The notes under the pieces were generated by a model. That model was given only the letters and a program-made list of their open reading frames with translations. It was not told the DNA's origin and did not search any database. This document shows positions 50,280 through 60,887 of a stretch of DNA of 64,000 nt, one piece after another. Origin of the DNA: an uncultured Dysosmobacter sp. (GTDB lineage Bacteria > Bacillota > Clostridia > Oscillospirales > Oscillospiraceae); NCBI GenBank assembly GCA_947625655.1, contig CANQPD010000002.1, positions 186,001 through 250,000 of the forward strand, given 5' to 3'. The position numbers and the translations under genes are program-made. The stretch's first letter is position 1. Every line of letters begins with the position of its first letter.

Positions 50280-52956
50280 ACTGCGCTGCCTCCGATGCTT
50301 TCAGTGTAAACCGGAAAACGGTTCCCCGGGGATGGTTGTCAACGGCCTCGATCCAGCCGCCGTGGGCGGTCACGATGGATTTGCAAAGGGAGAGGCCCAG
50401 ACCCAGGCCCCGCCGCCCGTCGCCCCGCTCCTTGCCGTTGGTATAGAACATATCAAACAGCTTTTCCTTTGCCGCGTCCGGGATGCCCGGGCCGTCGTCG
50501 GCGATCTCCACGACCACCGTTTGATGGGACCTCCGGGCCGACAGGGTGATGCGGGAGCCCTCCGGCGTGTATTTGACGGCGTTGTTCACGATGTTGATGA
50601 CCACCTGCACCATCAGTCGGGCGTCCATATCCGCCATCAGCATATCGTCCGCCAGATGGACCTCGATGCGGTGCCGGGCGGCGTTCCGGTCCAGATGGGA
50701 CAGGGCCTCGGTGAAGATGTCCTCCAGCAGCTCCGGCTCCATGTTCATGTGGACGCAGCCATCCTCCAGCCTGGTGATGGACAGCAGGTTTTCCACCAGG
50801 TTGATCAGCCACATGGCATCGTCGTAAATGGCGGTAAACAGTCCCTGCCGTTTCCCGGCGGTCAGCTGGTCGGCGCTCTCCATCAAAATGCTGGCGTTGC
50901 CGGAAATGCTGGTCAGCGGCGTGCGCAGGTCGTGGGAGATGGCCCGCAGGAGATTTGCCCGCAGGGCCTCCTGATCCGCCTGAGCCTGGGCCTCCTGCTT
51001 TTCCAGCAGCGTCCGCTCCTTCTCCAGCGCCAGGGCGCACTCGTCCAGCAGGGCCACCATGAGGTTCTTTTCAAAGGCCTGGATGCGGCGCCCGCCCTCC
51101 ACGGAGATGCCCACCACCGCCAGGGCGCCGCCGGTGCCCCGGATGGAGAGGTACAGGCATTTGGCGCTGGGAAGGGTGCTGGTGGTGGCCCCGGCGTGTT
51201 TGTTGTTTTTCAGCACCCACTCCGCCACCGCCTCCTCGGCGGGGGTCAGCAGCGCCGACAGGTCCCGCTCCTCGGTAAAGGGGAAGCGCATAGCCGGCAG
51301 CAGGCCGCCCTGCCCGTCGGCGGGATAGATCACCAGATCCCGCTCCAGAAGATGGCCCAGCTGCTGGGCCGTGATGCTCAAAATGGCCTCCGGCCCCTCC
51401 GCGTTTTGCAGCTTGTGGCTGGATTCCAGCAGGATGGCGGTGCGGTAGGCCTTGTCCGCGTTCATCTTCGCCTGGGTCTTGACCCGCTTGGTCAGGGAGC
51501 TGCTGAGCAGGGCCACCAGGAACATGATGCCGAAGGTGGCGATATAGCTGGGATCGCTGCGCAGGGTAAAGTGCGGGGCGGTGAAAAAGAAGTTGAAGAA
51601 GACCACCGACAGCGCGGACGCCGCCAGGCTGTAGACGTGCCCCGTGGTGACCATGGCCGACACCAGAACGCCCAGCAGGTACAGCATGATGATGTTGGTG
51701 TCCGAAATGCCCAGGGCGGAAAAGCAGTAGCCGCCCAGCGTACAGAGGGCCAGCACTCCCAGCATTTTCAGCAGGTCGCCGGGGGAGAAGGGCTCCAGGC
51801 GGCGGGCGCCTGTGGGCCGCTTCTGTCCCCTGGCCCGCTGATCCGGGATGATGTAGACGTCCAGATCCGGGGCCAGTTCGTTGAGTCGGTCCACCAGGTT
51901 TTTCGAGCGGCGCGGGCCCTTCTGCCTGGGGCTGCGGCCCAGGACGATCTTGGAGATGCCGCTGATGCGGGCGTACTCCGCGATCTGCACCGCCGGATCG
52001 TCGCCGTAGGTGGTGGTGATCTTCGCCCCCAGCTCCTCGGCCAGGTGGATGTTGGCGCTGATGCGGGCGCGGTCCGCCTCAGGCATGGCGGCAAATTCCG
52101 GGGTCTCCACAAACAGGGCGGTAAACGCGCCGTGAAAGGCCCTCGCCATCCGGGCGGCGGTGCGGATGACCTTGGCGTTGGAGGGAGAGCCGGACAGGCA
52201 GATCAGGATGTGCTCGCCTGCCTTGGGCTTTTCCTCCCCCTCAAACCAGGGGGCGGCGTCCAGCCGGTCCGCCGTCCGCCGCAGGGCGATCTCCCGGAGG
52301 GAGGCCAGATTCTTCTCGGTAAAAAAGTTCCCCAGGGCCTGGGATGCCTGCCTCTGGCGGTAGATCTTCCCCTCCCGCAGCCGTTCCAGCAGGTCCACCG
52401 GTTCCAGGTCCACCAGCTCCACCTGGTCGGCGGAGTCGAACACGCTGTCCGGGACGCGCTCGGCCACCGAAACGCCGGTGATGGAGGCCACCTTGTCGTT
52501 CAGGCTCTCCAAATGCTGGACGTTGACGGTGGTATAGACATTGACGCCCGCCCGCAGCAGCTCCTGGATATCCTGGTAGCGCTTCACATGGCGGCAGCCC
52601 CCGGCGTTGGTGTGGGCCAGCTCGTCCACCAGGAGGAGCTGGGGCTTCCGGGCCAGGGCCGCGTCCAGGTCGAACTCATGCAGCTGGATCCCTTTATAGG
52701 GGACGGCCTTCACCGGCAGCTGTTCCAGCCCCTCTAAAAGGGCCATGGTCTCCGGCCGGGTGTGGGGCTCGATATAGCCCGCCACCACATCCACCCCCGC
52801 CGCCTTGGCCCGGTGGGCCGCCTCCAGCATGGCATAGGTCTTGCCCACGCCGGCGGCGTAGCCGAAAAAGATCTTCAGCCGGCCGCCCGGCTTCTCCTCC
52901 GCGCGCCGGATGCTCTGCAGCAGCAAACCGGAATCCGGGCGGTTGTCCTCTGTCAT
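50272..52956 (-). CDS. kdpD: Sensor histidine kinase KdpD
   Basis: 894 residues from ATG 52956 (AAAGGAGAG upstream). In order: KdpD domain with Walker A-like GYAAGVGKTYAM near residue 35; universal-stress-type domain (ILICLSGSPSNAKVIRTAAR); four membrane segments (residues ~400-500, GVLALCTLGGYCFSALG); GAF-like region; HisKA with AISHDLRTPLTSISG near residue 670; and HATPase with INIVNNAVKYTPEGS and GRRGLGLGLSLC. It senses low K+ or turgor and phosphorylates KdpE. The whole set is complete. Confidence 0.95.
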   Translation of the reverse strand: MTEDNRPDSGLLLQSIRRAEEKPGGRLKIFFGYAAGVGKTYAMLEAAHRAKAAGVDVVAGYIEPHTRPETMALLEGLEQLPVKAVPYKGIQLHEFDLDAALARKPQLLLVDELAHTNAGGCRHVKRYQDIQELLRAGVNVYTTVNVQHLESLNDKVASITGVSVAERVPDSVFDSADQVELVDLEPVDLLERLREGKIYRQRQASQALGNFFTEKNLASLREIALRRTADRLDAAPWFEGEEKPKAGEHILICLSGSPSNAKVIRTAARMARAFHGAFTALFVETPEFAAMPEADRARISANIHLAEELGAKITTTYGDDPAVQIAEYARISGISKIVLGRSPRQKGPRRSKNLVDRLNELAPDLDVYIIPDQRARGQKRPTGARRLEPFSPGDLLKMLGVLALCTLGGYCFSALGISDTNIIMLYLLGVLVSAMVTTGHVYSLAASALSVVFFNFFFTAPHFTLRSDPSYIATFGIMFLVALLSSSLTKRVKTQAKMNADKAYRTAILLESSHKLQNAEGPEAILSITAQQLGHLLERDLVIYPADGQGGLLPAMRFPFTEERDLSALLTPAEEAVAEWVLKNNKHAGATTSTLPSAKCLYLSIRGTGGALAVVGISVEGGRRIQAFEKNLMVALLDECALALEKERTLLEKQEAQAQADQEALRANLLRAISHDLRTPLTSISGNASILMESADQLTAGKRQGLFTAIYDDAMWLINLVENLLSITRLEDGCVHMNMEPELLEDIFTEALSHLDRNAARHRIEVHLADDMLMADMDARLMVQVVINIVNNAVKYTPEGSRITLSARRSHQTVVVEIADDGPGIPDAAKEKLFDMFYTNGKERGDGRRGLGLGLSLCKSIVTAHGGWIEAVDNHPRGTVFRFTLKASEAAQYE

Positions 52957-52986
52957 GGGGGATCTCTCCTTTCTCAAAGGATCGCT

Positions 52987-53223
52987 TTATTTTATCCCGG
53001 ACCGGGGCGTATTGCAATCCTCTGGCCGTTCCAAAATATCCGGCCGCTCCCAAAAATCCGCGTCAACAGACTCCCGCTTTTTCATTTGGGCCAGCCGCTC
53101 CTCCTCTTCGTCCCAATAGGGGGAGACGCCGCCCCCATCCAGAAAGCGGCCCAGCCGGTCCATGGCAAAGCACCCCACCGCGGCGACATAGAGAAATCCA
53201 CCCATCAGGATCAGGGCCTCCAT
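52987..53223 (-). CDS. Small membrane protein upstream of kdpD
   Basis: 78 residues from ATG 53223 (GGGAGGG upstream). The N-terminal part is one membrane segment (ALILMGGFLYVAAVGCFAMD); the rest is charged and soluble (SPYWDEEEERLAQMKKRESV). It is transcribed with kdpD and kdpE and starts the minus-strand unit. No known family is recognised; it may assist the sensor kinase, but that is conjecture. Confidence 0.65.
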   Translation of the reverse strand: MEALILMGGFLYVAAVGCFAMDRLGRFLDGGGVSPYWDEEEERLAQMKKRESVDADFWERPDILERPEDCNTPRSGIK

Positions 53224-53282
53224 ACAGCTCCCTCCCCGCAGCACGAAAATCAGATGGGAACCATCCTTCTGCTTTCATTATA

Positions 53283-53371
53283 AATCCCCATGCCTTTGCA
53301 TGAGATTTGCGTTTATGGCAGGGGATTAAGATTGCATTAACGCCGGCGGAGGCTTTAGCCGGTTTTAATGC
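53283..53371. promoter_or_regulatory. Two dyads in the divergent kdp control region
   Basis: AATCCCC...TGCC pairs with GGCA-GGGGATT (53283-53327). A second imperfect stem pairs GCATTAA and CCGGC with GCCGG and TTAATGC (53334-53371). They lie between the divergent small gene/kdpDE unit and kdpF. They could be KdpE-controlled operator DNA or leader RNA structure. No clear sigma-A promoter was found here, which fits an activator-dependent promoter. Confidence 0.45.
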
Positions 53372-53440
53372 GTGGCCTCCAACGCAAAGGGCACATTTAG
53401 GGCTCCCGTGGTAGAGTGAAACCGCAAAGGAGGTTTCGCT

Positions 53441-53524
53441 ATGCAAATCGTAATTGGCGCGATCGGTGTTCTCACCGCCGCGGTCCTGGGTTATCTGACC
53501 TATGTACTGATGAAGGAGGAGTAA
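53441..53524 (+). CDS. kdpF: KdpF-like small subunit
   Basis: 27 residues: MQIVIGAIGVLTAAVLGYLT then YVLMKEE. It is one membrane helix with a charged end, the size and form of KdpF, which stabilises the KdpABC complex. AAAGGAGG precedes the ATG, and kdpA begins eight bases after its stop codon. It is too short to be found by ordinary gene length filters. Confidence 0.85.
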   Translation: MQIVIGAIGVLTAAVLGYLTYVLMKEE

Positions 53525-53531
53525 AGGTGTC

Positions 53532-55364
53532 ATGAGTTCCAATTCCATTGCACAATATGTCTTGTATGTGGTGATCCTGGTGGGGCTGGCAGTTCCGCTG
53601 GGCATCTATATGAGCAAGATCATGGGAGGAGAGAAAACGCTGCTCTCCCGGGCCCTTGGCCCGGCGGAGCGCGGGATTTACCGGCTCCTGCGCATCGACC
53701 CGGAGGAGGACATGGGCTGGAGGAAGTATCTTGCCAGCGCGCTTTTGTTCAACCTGTTCGGGTTTCTCCTGCTGTTTTTCATTCTGCTGCTGCAGGGGCG
53801 CCTCCCCTGGAACCCCCAGGGCCTGGGGGGCCTGAGCTGGCACCTGGCGTTCAACACCGCCGTCAGCTTTGTCACCAACACCAACTGGCAGGCCTACTCC
53901 GGTGAGGTGACGCTGTCCAACTTCTCCCAGGCCATGGGCCTGACGGTGCAGAACTTTGTCTCCGCCGCCAGCGGCATCGCGGTGCTCTACGCCCTGATCC
54001 GGGGGCTGGTGCGGGTGAAGGCAAAGGGCATCGGGAACTTCTGGCAGGATCTGACCCGCTGCACGCTGTACATCCTGCTGCCCATCTGCCTGGTGTCCAC
54101 CATCGTGCTCACCAGCCAGGGCGTGCCCCAGAGCCTGGACGGCAATGCCTATGTGAACCTGGTGGAGCCCATCGCCGCCGACGCGGAGGGCAATGTGCTC
54201 ACCGGGGCGGATATCGACCCGGAGACGGGAACCGTCACCCTGGACGGCGAAGCGGTGGAGGACGCCTCGATCATCACCCGGCAGGTGCTGCCCCTCTACC
54301 CTCAGGCCAGCCAGGTGTCCATGAAGCAGCTGGGCACCAACGGCGGCGGCGTGCTGGGCAACAACTCCGCCCACCCCTTTGAAAACCCCAACCTGCTGAC
54401 CAACCTCATTGAGATGGTGTTCCTGCTGGTGATCGCCGTGGGCCTGTGCTTCTCCTTCGGCCGCAGCCTTAAAAAGATGGGCGGCATGGCCAAGGGGATG
54501 CGCCAGGGCATCGCCATCTTCCTGGCCATGCTTTTGATGATGGCAGCCGCCATGGGCATCGTCGCCGTCATGGAGCAGAACGCCACGCCGGTGCTGGCAC
54601 AAAACGGCGTCGTGGACACGGCCCTGGGCAACATGGAGGGCAAGGAGACCCGCTTTGGGACCGCCACATCCTCCACCTGGGCGGTGTGGACCACCTGCGC
54701 CTCCAATGGCTCGGTGAACTCCATGCACGACTCCTACACCCCCATCGGCGGCATGATCCCCATGCTGCTGATGATGCTGGGCGAGGTGGTCTTCGGCGGC
54801 GTGGGCTGCGGGCTGTACGGCATGATCGGCTTTGTCATCCTGACGGTGTTCATCGCCGGACTGATGGTGGGCCGGACGCCGGAGTATTTGGGCAAGAAGA
54901 TCGAATCCCGGGAGATGCGCATGGCGGTGCTGCTGTGCCTGGCTACCCCCATCGCCATCCTGATCGGCTCCGGCGTCGCGGCGCTGCTGCCCTCCACGGC
55001 GGCCTCGCTGAACAACCCCGGCGCCCACGGCCTGAGCGAGGTGCTGTACGCCTATTCCTCCGCCGGCGGCAACAACGGCTCCGCCTTCGCGGGCTTCAAC
55101 GCCAACACCCCCTTCCTCAACACCAGCATTGGGCTGGTCATGCTCTTTGTCCGGTTTATTCCCATGACCGCCGCCATCGTCATTGCCGGCGGCATGGCCG
55201 CCAAAAAGAAGGTGGCCGAGAGCGCGGGGACATTGTCCACCTCCAACGGGATGTTCGTGTTCCTGCTGATCCTCATTGTGCTGATCATCGGCGCGCTGAG
55301 CTTCCTCCCCGCGCTGGCTCTGGGCCCCATCGCGGAGTTTACCCAAATGCTTGGATTAGGTTAA
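53532..55364 (+). CDS. kdpA: K+-transporting ATPase subunit A (KdpA)
   Basis: 610 residues, slightly longer than the usual ~560, mostly because of a ~35-residue insert rich in D, E and G (TGADIDPETGTVTLDGEAVE region). The four K+ filter loops are seen: VTNTNWQAYSG, GTNGGGVLGNNSAHPFENP, the SSTWAVWTTCASNGSVNSM region, and YSSAGGNNGSAFAGFNANTP. It is the channel-like subunit through which K+ enters. AAAGGTG precedes the ATG. It is followed by kdpB. Confidence 0.95.
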   Translation: MSSNSIAQYVLYVVILVGLAVPLGIYMSKIMGGEKTLLSRALGPAERGIYRLLRIDPEEDMGWRKYLASALLFNLFGFLLLFFILLLQGRLPWNPQGLGGLSWHLAFNTAVSFVTNTNWQAYSGEVTLSNFSQAMGLTVQNFVSAASGIAVLYALIRGLVRVKAKGIGNFWQDLTRCTLYILLPICLVSTIVLTSQGVPQSLDGNAYVNLVEPIAADAEGNVLTGADIDPETGTVTLDGEAVEDASIITRQVLPLYPQASQVSMKQLGTNGGGVLGNNSAHPFENPNLLTNLIEMVFLLVIAVGLCFSFGRSLKKMGGMAKGMRQGIAIFLAMLLMMAAAMGIVAVMEQNATPVLAQNGVVDTALGNMEGKETRFGTATSSTWAVWTTCASNGSVNSMHDSYTPIGGMIPMLLMMLGEVVFGGVGCGLYGMIGFVILTVFIAGLMVGRTPEYLGKKIESREMRMAVLLCLATPIAILIGSGVAALLPSTAASLNNPGAHGLSEVLYAYSSAGGNNGSAFAGFNANTPFLNTSIGLVMLFVRFIPMTAAIVIAGGMAAKKKVAESAGTLSTSNGMFVFLLILIVLIIGALSFLPALALGPIAEFTQMLGLG

Positions 55365-55378
55365 GGTAGGTGCTGAAC

Positions 55379-57454
<2,076 letters not shown>

Positions 57455-57469
57455 GAAAGAGGCGTTTTT

Positions 57470-57697
57470 ATGACGCGCAAAACGGCAGCGCGGCACGATG
57501 GGCTGTGGGACGCACCGGCGTCTCACAGCCCCCGGGGGAGCCGGCTGGAACGCATTCTGGAGCGTGGGCTTTTCACCCACCCGGTGGTGACGACGGCCCT
57601 TTCCCTGGCGGCGGTGGGGGGCGGGATGCTGCTGGCAGTCTCCGCGTTCACCCTGCTGCTGGCCATTCCGCTGGGACTGCTGCTGGGCTGGTTTTAA
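57470..57697 (+). CDS. Small membrane protein inserted between kdpB and kdpC (first)
   Basis: 75 residues. A basic soluble N-terminal third (MTRKTAARHDGLWDAPASHS), then ERGLFTHPVVTTALS and one or two hydrophobic segments (AAVGGGMLLAVSAFTLLLAI, GLLLGWF). GAGAAAGAGG lies upstream. The gene is in line with kdpB and the next small gene, on the same strand, with short gaps. No known family is recognised. It may be an accessory subunit of the Kdp complex. Confidence 0.7.
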   Translation: MTRKTAARHDGLWDAPASHSPRGSRLERILERGLFTHPVVTTALSLAAVGGGMLLAVSAFTLLLAIPLGLLLGWF

Positions 57698-57720
57698 TGG
57701 ACTTGGAGGAGGATTTTTGT

Positions 57721-57843
57721 ATGAAGTGTTCCAAAAAATTTCCCGTCACGAAAGGTGATGTACCGGGGCTTCTGGTTATGATCATCTTACTGCTCGCGGT
57801 CATCGGTGTCCGCTGCGCAGTCTTTCTTCCCCGGTATTTATAA
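57721..57843 (+). CDS. Small membrane protein inserted between kdpB and kdpC (second)
   Basis: 40 residues: MKCSKKFPVTKGDVPGLLVM followed by a hydrophobic helix and a short tail ending FLPRYL. GGAGGA seven bases before the ATG is strong. It is too short for most gene finders. It lies 13 bases before kdpC. One membrane helix with a basic N-terminus suggests a KdpF-like or accessory subunit. Function unknown. Confidence 0.65.
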   Translation: MKCSKKFPVTKGDVPGLLVMIILLLAVIGVRCAVFLPRYL

Positions 57844-57856
57844 GGAGGCGTTCAAA

Positions 57857-58462
57857 ATGAAACAAACCGTATTCCGCGCGGCGGGGCTGCTCCTTGTGAT
57901 GACAGTCCTTTGCGGCTTTCTCTATACAGTGGTCTGCACCGGGATCAGCCAGGTGCTCTTCCCCCGCCAGGCCAATGGCAGCGTCATTGAGATCAATGGC
58001 AAAACCTACGGCTCCGAGCTGCTGGCCCAGCAGTTCACCCGGCCCGAACACCTGTGGGGGCGTCCCATGAACCTGGACGTCACCTCCTTTACCGACGGGG
58101 AGGGAAACCCGGTGATGTACGCCTGGGCCGCAAATAAAACCCCCGCGGGCGAAGAAGAGGACGCCCTGGTCAAGGAGCGGATCAACGCCCTGCTGGATGC
58201 CGACCCCTCCATGGAGGGAACGCCCATCCCGGCAGACCTGGTGACGGTGTCCGGCTCCGGGCTGGATCCGGAGATCAGCCCGGAGGCCGCGGCCTATCAG
58301 GTCCACCGCATCGCCGAGGCCCGGGGCATGTCCGAGGAGGCGGTACAGGCAGTCATTGACCGGTACACCACTGGCCGCTGGCTGGGTGTGTTCGGCGAGC
58401 CCCGGGTGCATGTGCTGAAGGTCAATCTGGCGCTGGACGGCATCCTGACGGAGGAGGGCTGA
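57857..58462 (+). CDS. kdpC: K+-transporting ATPase subunit C (KdpC)
   Basis: 201 residues from ATG 57857 (AAGGAGG upstream). One N-terminal membrane helix (FRAAGLLLVMTVLCGFLYTV), then the soluble domain with SELLAQQFTRPEHLWGRP, VSGSGLDPEISPEAA and TGRWLGVFGEPRV, as in KdpC proteins. It stabilises the Kdp complex and supports ATP binding. Its stop codon is separated by one base from the following gene of unknown function. Confidence 0.95.
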   Translation: MKQTVFRAAGLLLVMTVLCGFLYTVVCTGISQVLFPRQANGSVIEINGKTYGSELLAQQFTRPEHLWGRPMNLDVTSFTDGEGNPVMYAWAANKTPAGEEEDALVKERINALLDADPSMEGTPIPADLVTVSGSGLDPEISPEAAAYQVHRIAEARGMSEEAVQAVIDRYTTGRWLGVFGEPRVHVLKVNLALDGILTEEG

Positions 58463-58463
58463 G

Positions 58464-59351
58464 ATGTTCACTTCCTGCCATCCCGTCGCGGAGGAGCGCA
58501 TCCCCATTCCGGCGGAGGCGGGGGAGCGCTCCCCGTTTACCCCTTTTTTAGAGATCGTGGGGATCCTCAACGACCTGTTTGAGGAGCGGCCGCGGCTCCT
58601 GGGCCTGCCCGGAGGGAACTGCGTGACCGTGCTGTACCGGGATGTGGTCTATCTGCCCCGGGATATTATCGACAGCGTGGGGCCCCTTGCCGCCCAGGTG
58701 AGCCAGGAGCTTCCCATCCGCTTCATCGGCACCACGGACGCCCGGGAAACGGCAGAAATGACGGTGCGGCCCCAGGACGGGAAGACCGTCCTGCTCCAGC
58801 TCCGCTCCCCCTCCGGCAGGCCCGTGGACCGGCTGTATGGTCTGGGCGTTCATTTAAATGTGCCGGGGGAGCATTCGCTGGCATATCTGGCGGATGTGAT
58901 CGCCGCAATGCCCCCTGACGGGCCGCTGATCGGGGCGGTTCCCAAAAAGCACGAGCGGTTCCTGCGCTCCGGCGGGCTGCTGGTTCCCGTGGAGGGGGCG
59001 TTTTTCGCCTACTTCTCCTGGGAGCCGGAGACGGATCGGAGACAGCTCCTTTACACGCTGGCGGCGGCGCACAAGCTGCTGCTGTGGGAGGCGTTTTTGG
59101 AGGACGGCGTCCAGCCCAGGGAGTTCGACTGGCTGTGGGAGATCTACTATACGGAAAAGGCCAGCTATCTGCTGGAGTGGGAGCTAGCCCTGCGCATGGT
59201 CCTGGAAAAGCTGTGCTTCCATGTGGAGCGCGGGGAACGCAGCTACAGGCTGGCCGACGGCTCCGGGCGGGAGCGGCGCTTTGACTTCATTCAGGGCGGC
59301 CCGGCGGAAAAGGTCTTCCTAAAGCTGCTGTTCCCGGTGGATGATAAATAG
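58464..59351 (+). CDS. Hypothetical protein coupled to kdpC
   Basis: 295 residues, soluble, rich in acidic and leucine residues. Visible segments: FLEIVGILNDLFEERPRLLG, QLRSPSGRPVDRLYGLGVHL, GGLLVPVEGAFFAYFSWEPE and LEDGVQPREFDWLWEIYYTE. No signal peptide, membrane helix or enzyme motif is seen. It begins two bases after the kdpC stop codon, so it is translated with the Kdp operon, and it ends at a strong terminator. I do not recognise the family. It could be a regulator or accessory factor of Kdp. Confidence 0.65.
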   Translation: MFTSCHPVAEERIPIPAEAGERSPFTPFLEIVGILNDLFEERPRLLGLPGGNCVTVLYRDVVYLPRDIIDSVGPLAAQVSQELPIRFIGTTDARETAEMTVRPQDGKTVLLQLRSPSGRPVDRLYGLGVHLNVPGEHSLAYLADVIAAMPPDGPLIGAVPKKHERFLRSGGLLVPVEGAFFAYFSWEPETDRRQLLYTLAAAHKLLLWEAFLEDGVQPREFDWLWEIYYTEKASYLLEWELALRMVLEKLCFHVERGERSYRLADGSGRERRFDFIQGGPAEKVFLKLLFPVDDK

Positions 59352-59353
59352 GC

Positions 59354-59389
59354 AAAGGCAGAGGACGCGGAGCCGCGTCCTCTGCCTTT
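59354..59389 (+). terminator. Terminator of the kdp operon
   Basis: Perfect 17-base arms (AAAGGCAGAGGACGCGG and its complement) with a two-base gap lie just after the stop codon of the preceding gene. Confidence 0.88.
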
Positions 59390-59495
59390 ATATGATTTTA
59401 ATGCTGCGGCGGGAACCCTAATCACGCGCTCATACCGATCATGCTATACTCTTTATACCATCCTAATGTTCATCTGTTCCGGGGAGGCGTTTGCC

Positions 59496-60872
59496 GTGCT
59501 GAAGGAAAACATGCGGTCAGTGCTGACCCCTTTGTGGAAAAGCGGCCAAATATCCCCCGCCCGGGTGATCTTATGCGGCTTTCTTCTGCTGATCCTGCTG
59601 GGGACGGCCCTGCTGATGCTGCCCTTCTCCACCCGGGAATGGGGCGGCGCGGCCTTTTCCGACGCGCTGTTCACCGCCACCTCCGCCACCTGCGTCACCG
59701 GCCTGGTGCTCCACGACACGGCCAGCTACTGGTCCGGGTTCGGCCAGCTGGTCATCCTGCTGCTGATCCAGGTGGGCGGCATGGGGGTCGTCACCATGGC
59801 GGTGGCCGTCTTTATGTTCTCCGGAAAACGGATCGGCCTGAAGCAGCGGTGGGTCATGCAGGAGTCCATCGCCGCGCCCCAGATGGGCGGCATCGTCCGG
59901 CAGACCCGCTTCATCCTGAAAACGGCCTTTGCCATCGAGGGCGCGGGGGCCGCCGCCCTGGCCCTTCGGTTCTGCCCGGAGTTCGGCCTGCGGCAGGGGC
60001 TTTGGTACGCGGTGTTCCACGCCGTCTCCGCCTTCTGCAACGCCGGCTTTGATCTGATGGGCGGAAAGGCGCCCTTCTCCTCACTGACGGGCTATACCGG
60101 GGATCCCATTGTGAACCTCACCATCATGCTGCTGATCGTGGTGGGCGGCCTGGGCTTTCTGACCTGGCGGGACATGGCTGTCCACCGCTTTCGCTTTCGG
60201 GAATACCGGCTGCAGAGCAAGCTGATTTTAACCTCCACCGCCGCGCTGCTGCTGATGGGCTTTTTATGCTTCCTGCTCTATGAGTTCCGGCTGCCCCAGT
60301 GGGCGGGGATGACCCGGGGCGAGAAGGTCCTGGCCGCCATGTTCCAGTCCGTCACCCCCAGGACCGCGGGCTTCAACACGGTGGAGCTGGCGCGGATGTC
60401 GGAGCCGGGACAGCTGCTGACCATCCTTCTGATGCTCACCGGCGGCTCGCCCGGCTCCACGGCGGGCGGCTTCAAGACCACCACCCTGGCGGTCCTGCTT
60501 CTGAGCGCCGCCGCGGTTTTTCGGAGGCGCCGGGAGGCCCGGTGCTTCGGCCGGCGGGTGCAGGACGGCGTTCTGCAAAACGCCTGCGCCATCTTCATGC
60601 TGTATGCCCTGCTCTTCCTGGCGGGCGGCATTCTGATCTGCGCCATCGACCATGTGCCGCTGATGGACGCCCTCTTTGAGGCGGCCTCCGCCATCGGCAC
60701 CGTGGGCCTCTCCCTGGGCGGGACGGCACGGTTTTCCCTGGCGTCCAGAATGATTTTGATATTCCTCATGTACTTTGGCCGTGTCGGCGGGCTGACACTG
60801 ATCTACGCCGTTGTGGCCGGCAGCGGGACGTCCGCGTCCCAATTCCCCCAGGAGCAGGTGACGGTGGGATAG
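59496..60872 (+). CDS. trkH: TrkH/KtrB-type K+ transporter membrane subunit
   Basis: 458 residues from GTG 59496, preferred because GGGGAGG lies eight bases upstream; ATG 59466 is an alternative. The four pore-loop repeats are visible: ATSATCVTGLVLHD, SAFCNAGFDLMGG, TPRTAGFNTVELA and ASAIGTVGLSLG, each with the filter glycine. About ten membrane segments. The adjacent TrkA-type gene encodes its gating partner. It lies downstream of the kdp operon and has a TATACT sequence at about 59445 that may belong to its promoter. Confidence 0.94.
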   Translation: MLKENMRSVLTPLWKSGQISPARVILCGFLLLILLGTALLMLPFSTREWGGAAFSDALFTATSATCVTGLVLHDTASYWSGFGQLVILLLIQVGGMGVVTMAVAVFMFSGKRIGLKQRWVMQESIAAPQMGGIVRQTRFILKTAFAIEGAGAAALALRFCPEFGLRQGLWYAVFHAVSAFCNAGFDLMGGKAPFSSLTGYTGDPIVNLTIMLLIVVGGLGFLTWRDMAVHRFRFREYRLQSKLILTSTAALLLMGFLCFLLYEFRLPQWAGMTRGEKVLAAMFQSVTPRTAGFNTVELARMSEPGQLLTILLMLTGGSPGSTAGGFKTTTLAVLLLSAAAVFRRRREARCFGRRVQDGVLQNACAIFMLYALLFLAGGILICAIDHVPLMDALFEAASAIGTVGLSLGGTARFSLASRMILIFLMYFGRVGGLTLIYAVVAGSGTSASQFPQEQVTVG

Positions 60873-60887
60873 GAAAGGAAGGTTATC

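Noticed and set aside
50218..52737. An 839-codon plus-strand open frame
   Set aside because: It is antisense to kdpD; the sense strand has all kinase motifs in order.
53283..53440. A ydaO-type (c-di-AMP) riboswitch before kdpF
   Set aside because: The dyads seen do not contain the conserved ydaO sequence blocks that I would expect; only generic stems are visible.
53472..55346. A 624-codon minus-strand open frame
   Set aside because: It is antisense to kdpA and is extremely rich in H, G and Q; shadow frame.
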